Source: Phlebotomus papatasi (Eukaryota; Arthropoda; Insecta; Diptera; Psychodidae). Taken from it: a stretch of 64,000 bases of DNA. Location: assembly GCF_024763615.1 (NCBI RefSeq), contig NC_077224.1, positions 71,124,712 to 71,188,711 on the forward strand, in the 5' to 3' direction. The translations under genes were made by a program, and so were the position numbers. The notes beneath the pieces are model-generated. The model made no database searches and was not told the origin of the DNA. It saw only the letters and a list, made by a program, of their open reading frames with translations. Of the stretch, positions 1 through 11,284 are shown piece by piece; the first letter of the stretch is position 1; every line of letters begins with the position of its first letter.

Positions 1-237
1 TCTGGTCAATCAATTGTTCAAAGTTTACTTCCGGATTAACAAATTGCACCTCTGCAAACCACTAATTCGAGCAATTGAAAGTTCAGCTTTCAAAGATACT
101 TTTCCACTGGCTGAACAAATTACCTACAAATATTTTGTGGGCAGGAAAGCCATGTTCGATTCAGACTACAAGTGTGCAGAAGAGTATCTAACATTTGCTT
201 TTGAGATGTGCCCAAAGATTTACACAAAGAACAAAAG
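1..237 (+). CDS. Pcid2: Pcid2 internal coding exon (5' end cut by window edge)
   Basis: Reading from base 2, this exon encodes about 78 residues (LVNQLFKVYFRINKLHLCKP ... KIYTKNK) ending AAAAG before a GTACGT donor at 238. The helical-repeat sequence, with FPLAEQITYKYFVGRKAMFD and YKCAEEYLTFAFE, is what I know from animal PCID2, the Thp1-type PCI-domain protein of the TREX-2 mRNA export complex at the nuclear pore. The last codon is split AG|A (Arg), and the next exon at 5101 supplies the A and continues with LILIYLVPVKMLLGYMP, so frame and phase agree across the intron. The first part of the protein (human PCID2 is about 400 residues) must lie left of the window. The in-frame reading past 237 into the intron is chance. 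Family identification is firm; it rests on remembered family sequence, not on a search. Confidence 0.93.
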
Positions 238-657
238 GTACGTGACGATTAATTTTGGAATTTTCAAATTAAAATTGCAGTTGATAAATTTCTTCTATTT
301 AAATTCACGATTTATTAATGAGATTCTGAAGAGATCAGAATAATTTATATTGAAATTAATTAAAATCTCATGAATAAATTAAAATTTATCATAAAACTTT
401 TCCAAGTGTGAAAGAAGTCGAGAGAATAATAATTAATTAATTAGCAAATTCTAAATTGAAAGTTTTTTACTTCAATTAAAAGAGGTATTTTATGCAGATT
501 ATTCATAAATTAATTCTTGTTAATGAATGAAAAGAAAAAAATAAAGAAATTAAGAAATGCTCGTTAAGTGGTGCCAAGGATATGATTTTTAAATTTAATA
601 TTTTCTGAGATACCATAATCTACATGAATCTTACGAAACGTTCAAATGGTTCAAATA

Positions 658-2485
658 CAGTGGGACCTCGATAGAGTCAACCCCCGATAAAGTCAATCTC
701 CAATAGAGTCAACAGCTATTTTTTTTACTATACGGACTCCGATAGAGTCAAATTGGACCCAAATTGACTCCAATAAAGTCAACTTTCCTTTATTATTAAA
801 TTAAATATAATATGATTTTACTATTTTTTTTTCGAAATTAAAATTAGTGTTTTGGTGTCTCAATGTAACGTTTTTAACACAAGAAAAACATTTATGTAAA
901 TAACTTGGTAATATTATGATAAAATTCGTGTATTAACCGTGTAATCATTTTTCAAAAAAAAAAAAAAAACAATTTTCTTTTCGAGATTTTAAGCGTGTTG
1001 ACAGATTTAAAGTTCTCTTGTCATTTTTTCTCTTGTCTTAAGATTTTTTTTTGATTAAGCCTATGATCGCTATATAAGGAAATTTGTAATGTAAGGAAAA
1101 ACGTACAGGATGCTAGATTTTTTTGAGTACAACATAATGAGAAACTTTTTCTATATTTAATCAAAATCTTTAAACAACTAACTTGTTTAAAAAAAATGTA
1201 CATTATAAACGACCATAAAAATTACCACTCAAAAGAAAACGTGTAAATTAATTTTAAGTTACATTTTTAATTTAAGAAAACTTGGATCAAAAACAAAATA
1301 AGCGACAGAAAATTAAAATTAGCCAGCAAAAACGGTTAAAGCGCCCTTCTTTTGTACATTTAAGATTAAAGTGCTGAATGGTTAACTCTTTCGTCTCCTT
1401 TGGGACTCTGGGTACCCATGGAAAAAAAGAATTTTTTTGGACTATTTAGAATCGATAAAAATCCGATTCTTGTGGATGATTACAAACTATAAGGATGTCC
1501 AAATCTAGGATATTTTTTGCAGGATCCCAATTAACTCCTGAGCTAAGATATTTTTGATCAAAAATCGTGAATTTTCGACTTTCTGCTTCCTTGCAGATAT
1601 TGTGACTTTTTGCATATTTCTAGACCCGAATAAGGAAAAACCTCTCGGGGCCAATAAGTATGATAACTAACAATTACAGATTGCATAAATTCGAAAAATA
1701 TTTTTTTCTTAAATTTTCAAAAAACTTGTTCAAACTTTATAGGTTACTCTTGTCCCCAAAAATCTAGAGGTCAAATGTAAGGTTATCCCGCCAATGCTCG
1801 CCATTTGCTTTTTGACACCAACCTTGTAAGAAAATTCCAAACGGGAGTGACATTTTTGCCAATATGGCCGATAATTTTGACATTTACTGGTCAATACTAC
1901 AGTACATTTACTGGTACTTACTGGTCAATAACTATTCTTGTTTTAGTAATCAACCTTGTAAAGGAGTCATTTGACAAGCAAAAATAATTCACAAAATTGA
2001 TATTATTGGCTTTTGGAAAATTGAAGTTTGTCTCCTTTTCGTTCTTTTGGGGACGAGAGTACCCATGCATTTTCCAATTTCCCAGAGGCGGAGAAAATTC
2101 TTTCTCTACAAAAGTATCATATTTGACCACTAAGACTTACAATAAAGTGAGTTTTACTGAAATTCATTCGCTGGATATGTTGTGGTCCGGAAAGAGTTAA
2201 AATATTTACTAATAATAAAAACATTCCGTAAAATCTGTCCTTAATCTTCAACTTTTGCCCATATGACTTTTTTGGGCCACAGGGTGTAGAATTTATGGGT
2301 TAGTTAAATGAATATTTGACTATAGTTTTGAATTTATCAGTGATCTAGAACAAATATAAAACAATACCCTTTTCTATCAAAATTTCACATTTTAATTGAT
2401 TTTCTTAGGACTCCGATAGAGTCAGCAAATCCAATAGAGTCAACAGTCCTGGAAATAATTAGTTGACTTTATCGAGGTCCCACTG
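658..2485. mobile_element. pogo/Tc1-type non-autonomous element, copy 1
   Basis: Ends are CAGTGGGACCTCGATAGAG and its inverse, flanked by TA (656-657 and 2486-2487), as in pogo/Tc1/mariner elements. Both ends carry several extra copies of a GACTC(C/T)(A/G)ATA(G/A)AGTCAA motif. There is no transposase frame. A second, inverted copy is at 43154-45232; the shared core includes the segment near 1030-1110. A piggyBac-like MITE (1382-2200) interrupts it. Confidence 0.85.
1382..2200. mobile_element. piggyBac-like MITE, copy 1 (TTAA target)
   Basis: Starts TTAA-CTCTTTCGTCTCC and ends GGTCCGGAAAGAG-TTAA, so the terminal CTCTTTC inverted repeat sits between TTAA target copies, as for piggyBac. About 820 bp and no transposase. 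It matches 7101-8117 over most of its length but lacks about 200 bp of the middle, replaced by short repeats of ACATTTACTGGTCA near 1880-1930. Confidence 0.75.
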
Positions 2486-2700
2486 TAATTTGGATCCACT
2501 GTACTGTACACGAATCTATTTTCCTTTTTAAGACTTTCCAAAAAAAGGAGATAAGATGCTATTGCAATCAAGAAGGTTTTTTTTTGCACTTTTCTGTTCT
2601 CAAATGTTTCTGCATTATCGAGTTTTCTTTGTATTGATTCCTGTTATGACTGTTTGGCGGTTTAAAAAAACAGATAGGGCAGGGGAAAACAGTCAAGATA

Positions 2701-2934
2701 CAGTAGACTCTTTCTCAATTGGACATTTGGGGTAAAATGTCATCCGGTTTATCGATAGATTTGGCCGTCAAAGCCTTTGTAAATTCCACAAAAAGCGCTC
2801 AATTATAAAGAATCACGATAAAATAGAAAGAACTGCAGCGAATTTGAGCAAATTAGCTTCATAGTTAAACGTGAAAATTGTCAACAACATTTTTCGCCCG
2901 ATTGAAAAAGAGCCGGTTGAGCGAGAGTCTACTG
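2701..2934. mobile_element. 234-bp TA-target MITE (CAGTAGACTCT ends), copy 1
   Basis: Ends CAGTAGACTCT / AGAGTCTACTG flanked by TA on both sides. A second copy of exactly the same length lies inverted at 43784-44017. The termini resemble pogo-type ends. No coding capacity. Confidence 0.82.
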
Positions 2935-2995
2935 TATAAAGACAGTAACTAACACAAAGAGAAGTCGATAATGCAGAAATATTTGAGAACAGTTA

Positions 2996-4673
2996 CACTC
3001 AGTCCCGGGATTATGCACATATTCGGGACAGAAAAAAAACGCGCGAAATGGCATTAGGGGAAGGTTTTGCAGGTTCATACTAAAAAAGGAGTCCAAGATT
3101 TAAGATTTTTTACTGAATGCCACACACACCGAATCAATTATATCACTATATCAAAAAAAAATATCTTACTTATTGAGTTCATAATTCTGCCTCACAAAAT
3201 TCCTGGAAGTCCTTGGATTTTCCTCTACAGGAAAATGAAAATGTAGCGGCATTTTTTACGAAGGTGCCCTGATTAACTCAGCTTCGTACGACTTTTTCCC
3301 ACCTCTGAAGGCCTCATTTTCCCCGAAAACATTACACCAGACACAAAAATTTGGGCATCACTACTTAGATGGAACTTTCATCTACTTGTTTTCACCATTT
3401 GTAGGAGGTATCACGCATTAAAAGATCAATTTTAAGCTATTTTTCTAAAATATGTTTTTTGACACTCGGAAAACCATTTTTTCCCTGCATTCTGTCAGTC
3501 AGTTAAGAGCTTGGTTAGGTATGATTCTCTCATAATCACACCTAATGTAATCCTCGGATTTTCTCTAACACCTTCAATTGCTCTTACAGAACATATTTAG
3601 GACGTAACTGATTTCAAAAATGACCAGCCACCAATTTAAAGTAAAATGTGAAAAATTCCGCTTGAAAACAAAGCAAATTGGATGAAAAATTCTCAAAACG
3701 CACCGCATGGGCAATGAAAGAATCACACCTACCATAAGCAGATTCAGTCTTAATGTTTGATTTGACAGAAGTGAAATAAAAATATCTGATGAAGTCTCAT
3801 TTTGATGGGGAAGTGCGTGTTTTCCTTCGAGATTTTAGTGAAAATTATTTTATATCTCGAAATTTTCTTGTGAATTTATTTAGTGGAATCTCTGATGAGT
3901 CAAATATCCCGAGCGGCGTGCACATTGTGACCTAAAACAGTGAGGAATTCTCAAATTCTGTGGTCAGTAATTTTGACAGATGTTTTTACGAATCTGCAAA
4001 ATTCAATTTTCCTGAGCTGCAAGGGTGGTAATTTTTATGAATTTTCCTCCACCCACAAAAACGACCCCCTTCGAGCGAAAGATTTTCACTGTAAATATTA
4101 ACCCTAATAAACCCTCTATAACTTGGAATAGTTGCTTTTTCGAAAAGACACTTGCAGTGTGCAAAAAATGCATAAAATATTACACATCAGAATTACGATT
4201 TTAGGCCCATTTTTTATTTTTGCTTTTTGTACCTAGGAAAAAAGGTCTGGGCTTCCAAGTTTGTCAGGAAATGTGAGATGTAGGACTAGGTTTTAGTTTA
4301 TATGTCCATGGATGAAATTCGTTTGGTAACTTGGAAAAAAATCAACTTTTACGAAGCTGCAACATTACGAAGCTGCAAAACCTTCCTTTACACATCGAGA
4401 AAATTTGCATACCCGCAGAGGCTTTCATTTGAGTAAATCGTCCATTGAACAAATTTCGCGCGGAGTAAAAGTAGTTCAAACAAGATGATTCAACTGTTTA
4501 ATAGAAATGCAAAACAGTACTTTTTGGCCAGAGTTCTTCAATAATTTCACAATAAAATTTCTTCAATAATGATTTCACAAATTTACCCCCAATGGTAGAC
4601 AAACTTGCATAATTGTATGTGCATAATTCCGTCAGGTGCATAATCCCGAAGGACTTAATGTCGGGACTGAGTG
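2996..4673. mobile_element. TA-target element with CACTCAGTCCCG ends
   Basis: Left end CACTCAGTCCCGGGATTAT and right end inverse CACTCAGTCCCGACATTAAG, with TA on both sides. Inside the right end GGGATTATGCAC is repeated. A second element (3057-4388) has inserted near its left end. A related terminus lies at about 27150-27215. Confidence 0.75.
3057..4388. mobile_element. Nested TA-target element (GGGGAAGGTTTTGCAG ends)
   Basis: Inverted ends GGGGAAGGTTTTGCAG and its inverse (AAGGAAGGTTTTGCAG), flanked by TA at 3055-3056 and 4389-4390. About 1.3 kb with no recognisable transposase. The ends resemble the small MITEs at 10672-10887 and 46806-46996 (GGGGAAGG...TTTCAGG). Confidence 0.65.
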
Positions 4674-5100
4674 TAAGGGCTAAAAATAAATGTTTCCAAG
4701 CATTTTTTTTGTTTTTTTAAATTAGTAAATTTAGATGTTCTAAAAAGTTTTTCTAATCAAGTTTCTGAAAAAAAACTGCTCAAAGAGCTACAGCTACAGA
4801 GTTCCAGTAAAGAGAGTAAAGGTTCACCTGCATTTTTTTTATAAATTAGAAAATATTAACCAAGTTACAGTAATCCTAGCGCCACTAGCGGTGATATGCC
4901 GAACTGACCTTATTCTACAAAGTGGTATCGCATACAAATATTTTCAATTTTGTAGGAAAAAAAATACTTTTTGACATGTTTTTTCGTCGTAAAAGGAATA
5001 AAATTAATCAAAAGTCTAAAGAAATTTATCAACCGCTGTTTAGTTTTTCAGAATTCAAAAAAATAAATATTTTCGATAAAATTGAGGAAACTTTTTGCAG

Positions 5101-5557
5101 ACTAATTCTGATTTATTTGGTGCCGGTGAAGATGCTTCTGGGCTACATGCCGAAGCAGGAGATTCTTAAGATGTATGACGTTCTGCAGTTCTATGAGCTG
5201 GCTTGTGCCCTGAGGGAGGGCAATGTGAGAAAATTTGATGATGTCATTGCCAAGCATGAAGCATTTTTCATCAAATTCGGCATTTATTTGCTGGTGGAGA
5301 AACTGAAGATTATCGCATATAGGAATCTCTTTAAGAAAGTCTACCTCATTATGCAGACACATCAGCTGGATCTGCAGGCATTTGTCCAGGCGCTGGAATT
5401 TGTGGGAAAGAGTGATATCAATATGGATGAGACGCAATGTATTGTGGCCAATTTGATTTATGAAGGAAAAATTAAGGGATATATATCGTATCAGCATAAC
5501 AAATTAGTTGTCTCCAAGCAGAATCCCTTTCCGACGCTCACTGTCAATTCTGTGTGA
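5101..5557 (+). CDS. Pcid2: Pcid2 last coding exon (C-terminal PCI domain)
   Basis: The exon follows a CTTTTTGCAG acceptor (5091-5100) and runs to TGA at 5555-5557, adding about 151 residues. It holds the PCI half of the protein: KHEAFFIKFGIYLLVEKLKI, AYRNLFKKVYLIMQTHQLDL, then the winged-helix end with CIVANLIYEGKIKGYIS and the very conserved tail KLVVSKQNPFP. In the family this part binds the Sac3/GANP scaffold and nucleic acid in TREX-2. No frameshift or internal stop is seen, so the gene looks functional. The open frame extends upstream to 4922, but those residues are unlike PCID2 and precede the acceptor, so I start at 5101. The next exon of another gene (dlg1) begins only 241 bases after this stop, on the same strand. 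Confidence 0.95.
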
Positions 5558-5630
5558 AAAATTTGCCCTCCACAGCCCCTTTTTAGCCGGGGTGACAAGA
5601 GGGTTTTCTTTGTATTAACATTGAGAGATC

Positions 5631-5636
5631 ATTAAA
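5631..5636 (+). promoter_or_regulatory. Pcid2: Probable Pcid2 poly(A) signal
   Basis: ATTAAA, 74 bases after the Pcid2 stop and before the dlg1 acceptor at 5797-5798. It is the first canonical-type signal in the short 3' UTR; an AATAAA is not present before the dlg1 exon. Confidence 0.55.
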
Positions 5637-5798
5637 TGAGAAAAGATGACGAAGAGATGAAAATTATTGTTGCAAATTTATTATCCTCATATTGTAATAT
5701 TCTTCTTCTTCTACTCCAACAATTATGAAATGTTCTTAATTAGATCCTGTGTTACTAATTACTCTTTCCTTTTTTTTTTGCATCTTCTCACCCCACAG

Positions 5799-5920
5799 AT
5801 ATTCAAGAATTCTACGAATTAACCCTTCTGGATGATACAAAAACGATACAGCAGAAAACCGTGGAGACACTCCAAATTGCCAGCAAATGGGAACATGAGA
5901 ATGCACTGAAAATAGCTGAG
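5799..5920 (+). CDS. dlg1: dlg1 L27-domain exon (S97-type isoform)
   Basis: Between a pyrimidine-rich CCCCACAG acceptor and a GTAATT donor. The exon supplies the last two bases of a split codon (presumably G|AT, Asp) and then 40 codons: IQEFYELTLLDDTKTIQQKT followed by VETLQIASKWEHENALKIAE. This is the second half of the L27 domain of Dlg1/SAP97, the MAGUK scaffold of septate junctions and synapses; L27 pairs with other L27 proteins such as CASK or Lin-7. Acceptor phase 1 and donor phase 0 fit the family. The donor joins in frame to the exon at 40603 (NQQRF...). The preceding exon, which encodes the first half of L27, was not found in the window and probably lies to the left, beyond Pcid2. 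Confidence 0.93.
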
Positions 5921-6257
5921 GTAATTCAATACTTTCCTTTTTGCTCTCCCTTCTGTAAATATTTCATTTTTTTTTGGCCATTTCCGAGGCGTTTCCCTGG
6001 CTTTATTTTTCGTTGGCTTTCCATTCATTAACCGTGATTCTTTCATAATCACAGCTTATGCAATCTTGCGGTCTAATGAACTATCTCCGATTAGGCTTAT
6101 ATTTACAATAAATGTATATTAAAAATCCCTGATTCCGAAAAAAAACAGAAAATAATTAAATAAATAGAATAATAAAAAGGATGCGCTCCCGGACAGTGTT
6201 TGATTCTTCAGAAAAGTGTCTTTGCTAGAAATGTCGTTGATGTTCCAAAAAATTTAA

Positions 6258-6772
6258 CCCTTTATGGACGATTGGAACACCGGTGTCCCATAAAGAAAAT
6301 AATTTTTCCTGACTACCTAAAGTTATTTTTTTCTTATGTCTGTACATAATTGTAAAGTAGAAGATTGAAGGAATCTAGGATATTTTTTGCAAGTCTCTAG
6401 CTATTTGCTCTGTAGTAAATATTTAAGCTCAAAAATGGCGAATTTTTAAATTCTCAAATTCATAATTAATTTTATTTTTTTTTTATACTTCCAATTCTTT
6501 TTAAGCAAAACTCTTTTGGCAATAAAAACTACAATATTCATACGTAATATTTTTCATTAAAACAAAAAATATTATTCATTGATATTGTCAGAAAAATTAC
6601 TTAAATTTTTGGGCTATTTTTGTCCCTATCGGTCATAGAAGCACAAAATACACCGAATCAGACTCTGTTGGACTTTCCAAAGTTAGATGTAAGACTTATC
6701 ATTGATTATGTTTCCCAGTTTAATTTTTATTGTTGATTTTCAGTCCATAAAAAGTGTCTCGTCGTTAAAGGG
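6258..6772. mobile_element. piggyBac-like MITE with CCCTTTA ends
   Basis: TTAA-CCCTTTATGGACG at the left and CGACGTTAAAGGG-type inverse at the right (TTAC instead of TTAA after it, so one target copy has decayed). About 515 bp. It shares the internal phrase AGGATATTTTTTGCA with the elements at 1382-2200 and 7101-8117, so they are probably related. Confidence 0.65.
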
Positions 6773-7100
6773 TTACCTAAAAATCTGGCCAAATAATTAG
6801 GGTGGAATCACCACTTCTCGCCAGTCAGTGTCCCAAAATTAATAAATAAATTAGCTGTAAAATTATTTGTATCTCTAGTGATTCCACTCATAGAATCGAA
6901 AAACACTATTTTTTTGTTTTAAATTATTTGAGCATGTATTAGTGCAATATTTTAATCAAGTTCATGGAATCCAATATTTCTTACCAAATATAACAAGTGT
7001 CATAAAACTTTTATCGAACAAAATTTACGTTTTTAGATAAATAAATTTGTCTATTGAAAATTAAAATAAATTCGACGAATACATAAAATTTGTATTTAGT

Positions 7101-8117
7101 TTATTTCTTTCGTGTCCTTTGGGACTCTGGGTACTCATGGAAAAAAAATTTTTTTGGACTATTTAGAATCGATAAAAATCCGATTCTTTTGGATGATTAC
7201 AAACTATAAGGATGTCCAAATCTTAGGATATTTTTTGCAGGATCACAATTAACTCCTGAGCTAAGATATTCTTGGTCAAAAATCGTGAATTTTCGATTTT
7301 CTGCTTCCTTGCAGATATTGTGACTTTTTGCATATTTCTAGACCAGAATAAGAAAAAACCTCTCGGGGTCAATAAGTGTGATAACCAACAATTACAGATT
7401 ACATAAATTCGAAAAACAATTTTTTTTATTAAGTTTTCAAAAAACTTGTTCAAACTTTATGGGTACTCTCATCCGCAAAAATCTAGAGGTCAAATGTGAC
7501 GTTTCCCGCCAATACCCACCATTTGCTTTTTGACACCAACCTTGTAACAAAATTCCAAACGGAAGCGACACTTTTGCCAATTTGGTCGATAATTTTGACA
7601 TTTGACATCGCGGGAAATTGCTTTTAGGGAAATTTTTCCTATTCTTCCTGATTTTGGTGAATTCTGATTGTCCAGGAAGTGTTTTTCTGGCTTTTGAGAA
7701 AGCTTAATGTGTTTGCAATAACATCGTGTTGAGAGAAATGTGTGTTAAAGTGTTATTTTGTGAAATATTTTGAGGAATCTGTTTTCAAGCAGGAGCTGGG
7801 TGTCCTTTTTAGCACTTCCTGGACATCCCACAAGATACTGGTCAATAATTTTTCTTGTTTTAGTGATCAACATTGTAAAGGAGTCATTGGACACGCAAAT
7901 ATAATTCACAAAATTGATATTATTGGCTTTTGGAAAATTGAAGTTTGTCTCCTTTTCGTTATTTTGGGGACGAGAGTACCCTTGAGTTTTCCAATTTCCC
8001 AGACCCGGAAAAAATTCTTTCTCTACAAAAGTATCATATTTGACCACTAAGACTTACAATAAAGTGAGTTTTACTGAAATTCGTTCGCTGGATATGTTGT
8101 GGTCCGGAAAGAGTTAT
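7101..8117. mobile_element. piggyBac-like MITE, copy 2 (longer)
   Basis: Closely matches 1382-2200 from TTTCGTGTCCTTTGGGACTC to GGTCCGGAAAGAG and is flanked by TTAT on both sides, a variant of TTAA. It contains about 200 bp (near 7600-7830) missing from copy 1. No transposase frame; the readings on either strand are chance. Confidence 0.78.
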
Positions 8118-8541
8118 TAATATTTCATTTTATATTATTTTTATGTAAAAATGAGCCATGGCGGAAAGTGGTAATATTCTAAAATTGATTTACCACCTGT
8201 CGCCATTGCTTTTCAATAACTAACTTCACTTCATAGATTCTGAATAGTTAAATCTGCTTTGTTTACATTCTGCAGTAGTTTAATAATTTAATATCTCAAA
8301 CAAAAGTGAAGGAAAATTTTTTAAAGTGATTAGTAATAAGGTAATTATGAGGAAAGACAATTGCTGAATGTATTCTTTCCATAACATTGCCTAAAATAAT
8401 CGAATTTGTACCTTTTAAAGTGGGTGGCGAGAAGTGGTTACAAAATTGGCGAAAAGTGGTAAAAAAAAGTGGCGACGAAGTGGTTATTTTTCCATTGTTA
8501 ATAAAAATAATTTTTTTAAGCAGTCCAGCGTTAAATTGTAA

Positions 8542-9281
8542 CGGTGCTATCACACTAGGATTTTTCACAATTTGATTTTAAATTGAACTCAGCAAATTGA
8601 GCACTAAAATTGCCTGAAGCACTTGAAATGTTTCATAGCCAGGACACATTTTTGCGAGAAATTTGCTAAATTTAAAAAAGCCGCGCAGATTGCCAGTCGT
8701 TTTATTTTGTCATTTGTGATTTTGTTACATTATTAGAAAAATTAGCGAGTCCAGTGATGAGGAAGGAATTTTCCTACTTTATGTAGGATACATGTTCAAT
8801 AAAAATGTGTCTCAAGGTAAAAGGAAGAGATTGTGGGCCAGATAATGGATCCAAGAGAGATCTTGTCCACAGATTCATTGAAAAAATATGTGATGATATC
8901 GCAACTGGTGATTTTTTTGACAACAATTTTCTTCGTATGGCTACTGAAGAATTTGAGGAACTACTTCACATAGTTGGATCTCATTTGCAGAAAGAAACAA
9001 CGAAAGTGAAGATGCCTGTATCGCCTAAGTCCAATAAAATTGGAATAATTGAGCAATTTTAACATTTTTATTTGCTAAGTTGAAATAAATTTGAGCAACC
9101 ACATTTATGCTATTTTAGCATATTTAAACACGTTTTGGTGGGCCAAGTTTTAGTTTATATCAATAAATAAGGGAAAACTATTAATTCAAATGATTTTTAA
9201 TGCAAAATAACGCATAGGAACAATTCATCTGAAAATTAAATTGAATTTACAAATTGAAAAAAACCTAGTGTGATAGCACGG
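8542..9281 (+). mobile_element. PIF/Harbinger-type element, internally deleted
   Basis: Terminal repeats CGGTGCTATCACACTAGG and inverse CCGTGCTATCACACTAGG, flanked by TAA at 8539-8541 and 9282-9284, the 3-bp TWA target typical of PIF/Harbinger. It keeps a short transposase N-terminal frame (8805-9062), so it is a deletion derivative of an autonomous element. A shorter relative with similar ends and the same TAA target is at 27723-28080. Confidence 0.82.
8805..9062 (+). pseudogene. Harbinger transposase N-terminal remnant
   Basis: An 85-residue frame opening with ATGTGTCTCAAGG and ending TAA. The stretch DNNFLRMATEEFEELLHIVG resembles the F-x-x-F-L-R-M-x-x-x-x-F-E-x-L-L segment that precedes the DDE domain in PIF/Harbinger transposases. 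The DDE catalytic part is absent, replaced at once by the element's 3' non-coding end, so this cannot catalyse transposition. The frame lies between the inverted ends of the element, which supports the assignment. Similarity judged by eye. Confidence 0.65.
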
Positions 9282-10225
9282 TAAGACTATTGTTTTGACG
9301 AATCTAGAGCCAATACATCCAAGTATCTTTGTGCCAAATTTGAGTTATCTTATAAAAAGGGGTTAAAAGTTATAATAAGGTTAATTTCACCTTTTCTTAA
9401 AAATGGCGATAAGTGGTTACTCTACCCTACTCAGTGATTACGAATGGCTGTAATAAATAAGTAGACAGAAACATTATTAATTCGTTAGCCCCCACGCGGT
9501 TTTGGTTATCGAAACCGTTTTTCGAATGGTTTCGTTATAAATAATAATAAAATTGTTCCGGCCATCATTCAGTTCGTACATTGTACGATCTGCCTGAAAA
9601 CGAGTTCGAAAAAATGTCTGGATTTTAGATAATTTTTGTCTATTTTATTCACCAAAAAAAAGCCGGACTTTCTAAAAAAAAAATGGTTTTAAAAGACCTA
9701 AATAGCATAAATATTCATTTCTATTCTAATTCTAACTAATTTGCCGAATTAATGAGGAGTCTTGTGCTATTTATTTAAGTAATTTTTATGACCAAGTCTG
9801 GCTTTTTCTCCCGAAATAGATCAAAGTTTACCACTTTATATCATTGAAAGCCAAAAATAGCACATTTTTAAGTGTCACAAAATCATTCTTATTAGTTTGT
9901 TGAATTTATGAGAAACCATATTTTTTGTGCCATATTTAAGTTTATTCAGCACAATTTTCCTGGGACAAGTTCGATTTTTCTTTTCTGAATAAATTAAGAA
10001 GAGTTAAAATCATGAAAAGCTCAAAATAACTTTTCTGAATGTATATTGATGACAATTAGTGTGCAAATCATAAAATTTTAATGTAGGGGAAAGTAGATGA
10101 AGTTAGTTAGTTTAATCGAAAGTATTAATTTTAATGTGATTTTGCATAAAAGATTGCATTAAAATATTTTTTTTTAGTTGAAATAAATTTTTTGCGGGCG
10201 CGTTGCTGTGATCAGCGACAGATAG

Positions 10226-10655
10226 CTAAGACACCAACCTGTTTTCAGGTCAGAATTTTTCGGGCGTCATTGGAATCAGCGACAAAGTAATAATTTCAAA
10301 AAAATAAACATAAAAACGCGCTTGAATTGTAATTTTGTGTAGAAGAATTTATTAGAGTATTCTTTCATTTGAAATGATTTTTTTTGGGTGAATCAATAAA
10401 GTAAAAAGCGATTGAATCAAACGAAAATTAAGGAATAAATAATAAAAACAATATACTTACCGTTAAATATAATTTCTTTGCGATTGTGTTTTTTTTGCAT
10501 GAAAAAAATAACGGAAAGGCCTATTAATCAGCCAAGATACCGACCATTGTTCGGGTCATACGCCCTTTGGGTTAGCCAAGACACAAACCATTTGTCGGCT
10601 TATAATATTTCGGGTGAGCCAAGATACAAACCTTTTTCCGGGTGGATTTTGGCTA
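10226..10655 (+). repeat. Degenerate ~45-bp tandem repeat
   Basis: Units begin AGC(C/T)AAGA(T/C)AC(C/A)(G/A)ACC and contain TTCGGGT. One lies at 10226-10268 and three run in tandem at 10531-10655, each diverged. The array ends just before the MITE at 10672. Bases 9430-10225 before it are AT-rich with no gene I can see. Confidence 0.55.
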
Positions 10656-10671
10656 ACTTCAGCTACGTATA

Positions 10672-10887
10672 GGGGAAGGTTTTCAGGCTTTGCACACAGT
10701 CTTTCTTCGTACACTTCATATTTTTCTCGTGTTTCTTTAATGAATCTGATATAATTTTTTCAGGAAATGAGTAATATTTTATAATGCTATTCATATAATT
10801 GCTAAAAGGTCAAATCCGTTGAAGGAATATGGGAAAAATATGGAATGTTTGAAGCTAGAATATGTGCAAAGCCTGAAAGCCTTCCCC
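10672..10887. mobile_element. 216-bp MITE (GGGGAAGG...TTTCAGGC ends), copy 1
   Basis: Near-perfect 25-bp inverted ends, GGGGAAGGTTTTCAGGCTTT against GGGGAAGGCTTTCAGGCTTT, both continuing GCACA. TA precedes the left end. A second copy is at 46806-46996. Confidence 0.8.
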
Positions 10888-11154
10888 TGCTAGATTAATA
10901 TAGTCTTGCATTAAAATTCTCACAAAACCTCCATATAGACAACACAAAAAATCCCTTTTGAAAATCCTAAGGAATAGTACCAAAATTAGACATTTACATT
11001 TAAGGCAATAATTCATGCGAGCAATACATATACCAAGCTCATATAGATCTACAGGTTCAGTAGGCACAAGAGACAAGCTGAGTGAGGAACAAACAATTCT
11101 TCACTTGATCCTTGAGCAGGTGCTGGCAGATACCGTGGGGTCCCAATAGATCTG

Positions 11155-11284
11155 GGGTGTACAAGAACCGTTGAAAGCGAATAAACATCAAAATAAGTTT
11201 GTTCAGGTAGCGTTTTGAGTTTTGACCATTGACGTGCAAATTTCATTTGACATTTGTTCGGTTTCAAACGGTTCTTGCACACCT
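11155..11284. mobile_element. 130-bp MITE with GGTGT(A/G)CAAGAACCG ends
   Basis: Left GGGTGTACAAGAACCGTTGA, right inverse AGGTGTGCAAGAACCGTTTG. Single copy in the window. Bases 11285-11665 after it contain only AT-rich intron. Confidence 0.6.

Larger units (their letters stand above)
238..5100 (+). other. Pcid2: Pcid2 intron, filled with nested transposons
   Basis: A 4863-bp phase-2 intron bounded by GTACGT and TTGCAG. 238-657 and 4674-5100 are plain AT-rich sequence with nothing I can name. 658-2485, 2701-2934 and 2996-4673 are DNA transposons described separately. No coding exon of dlg1 or any other gene was found in it. Confidence 0.85.
6800..9427. mobile_element. Outer TA-target element hosting two younger insertions
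   Basis: Ends GGGTGGAATCACCACTT and inverse GGGTAGAGTAACCACTT, flanked by TA (6798-6799 and 9428-9429). The sequence between carries several GGCGA(G/A)AAGTGGTTA motifs (8160-8470, 9405). Two other elements (7101-8117 and 8542-9281) are inside it; without them the core is about 0.87 kb. Confidence 0.72.

Noticed and set aside
238..343. Continuation of the Pcid2 reading past 237
   Set aside because: A GTACGT donor at 238 and the exact phase match to 5101 show that it is intron.
5102..5497. 131-codon minus-strand frame over Pcid2
   Set aside because: Shadow of the conserved Pcid2 exon on the other strand.
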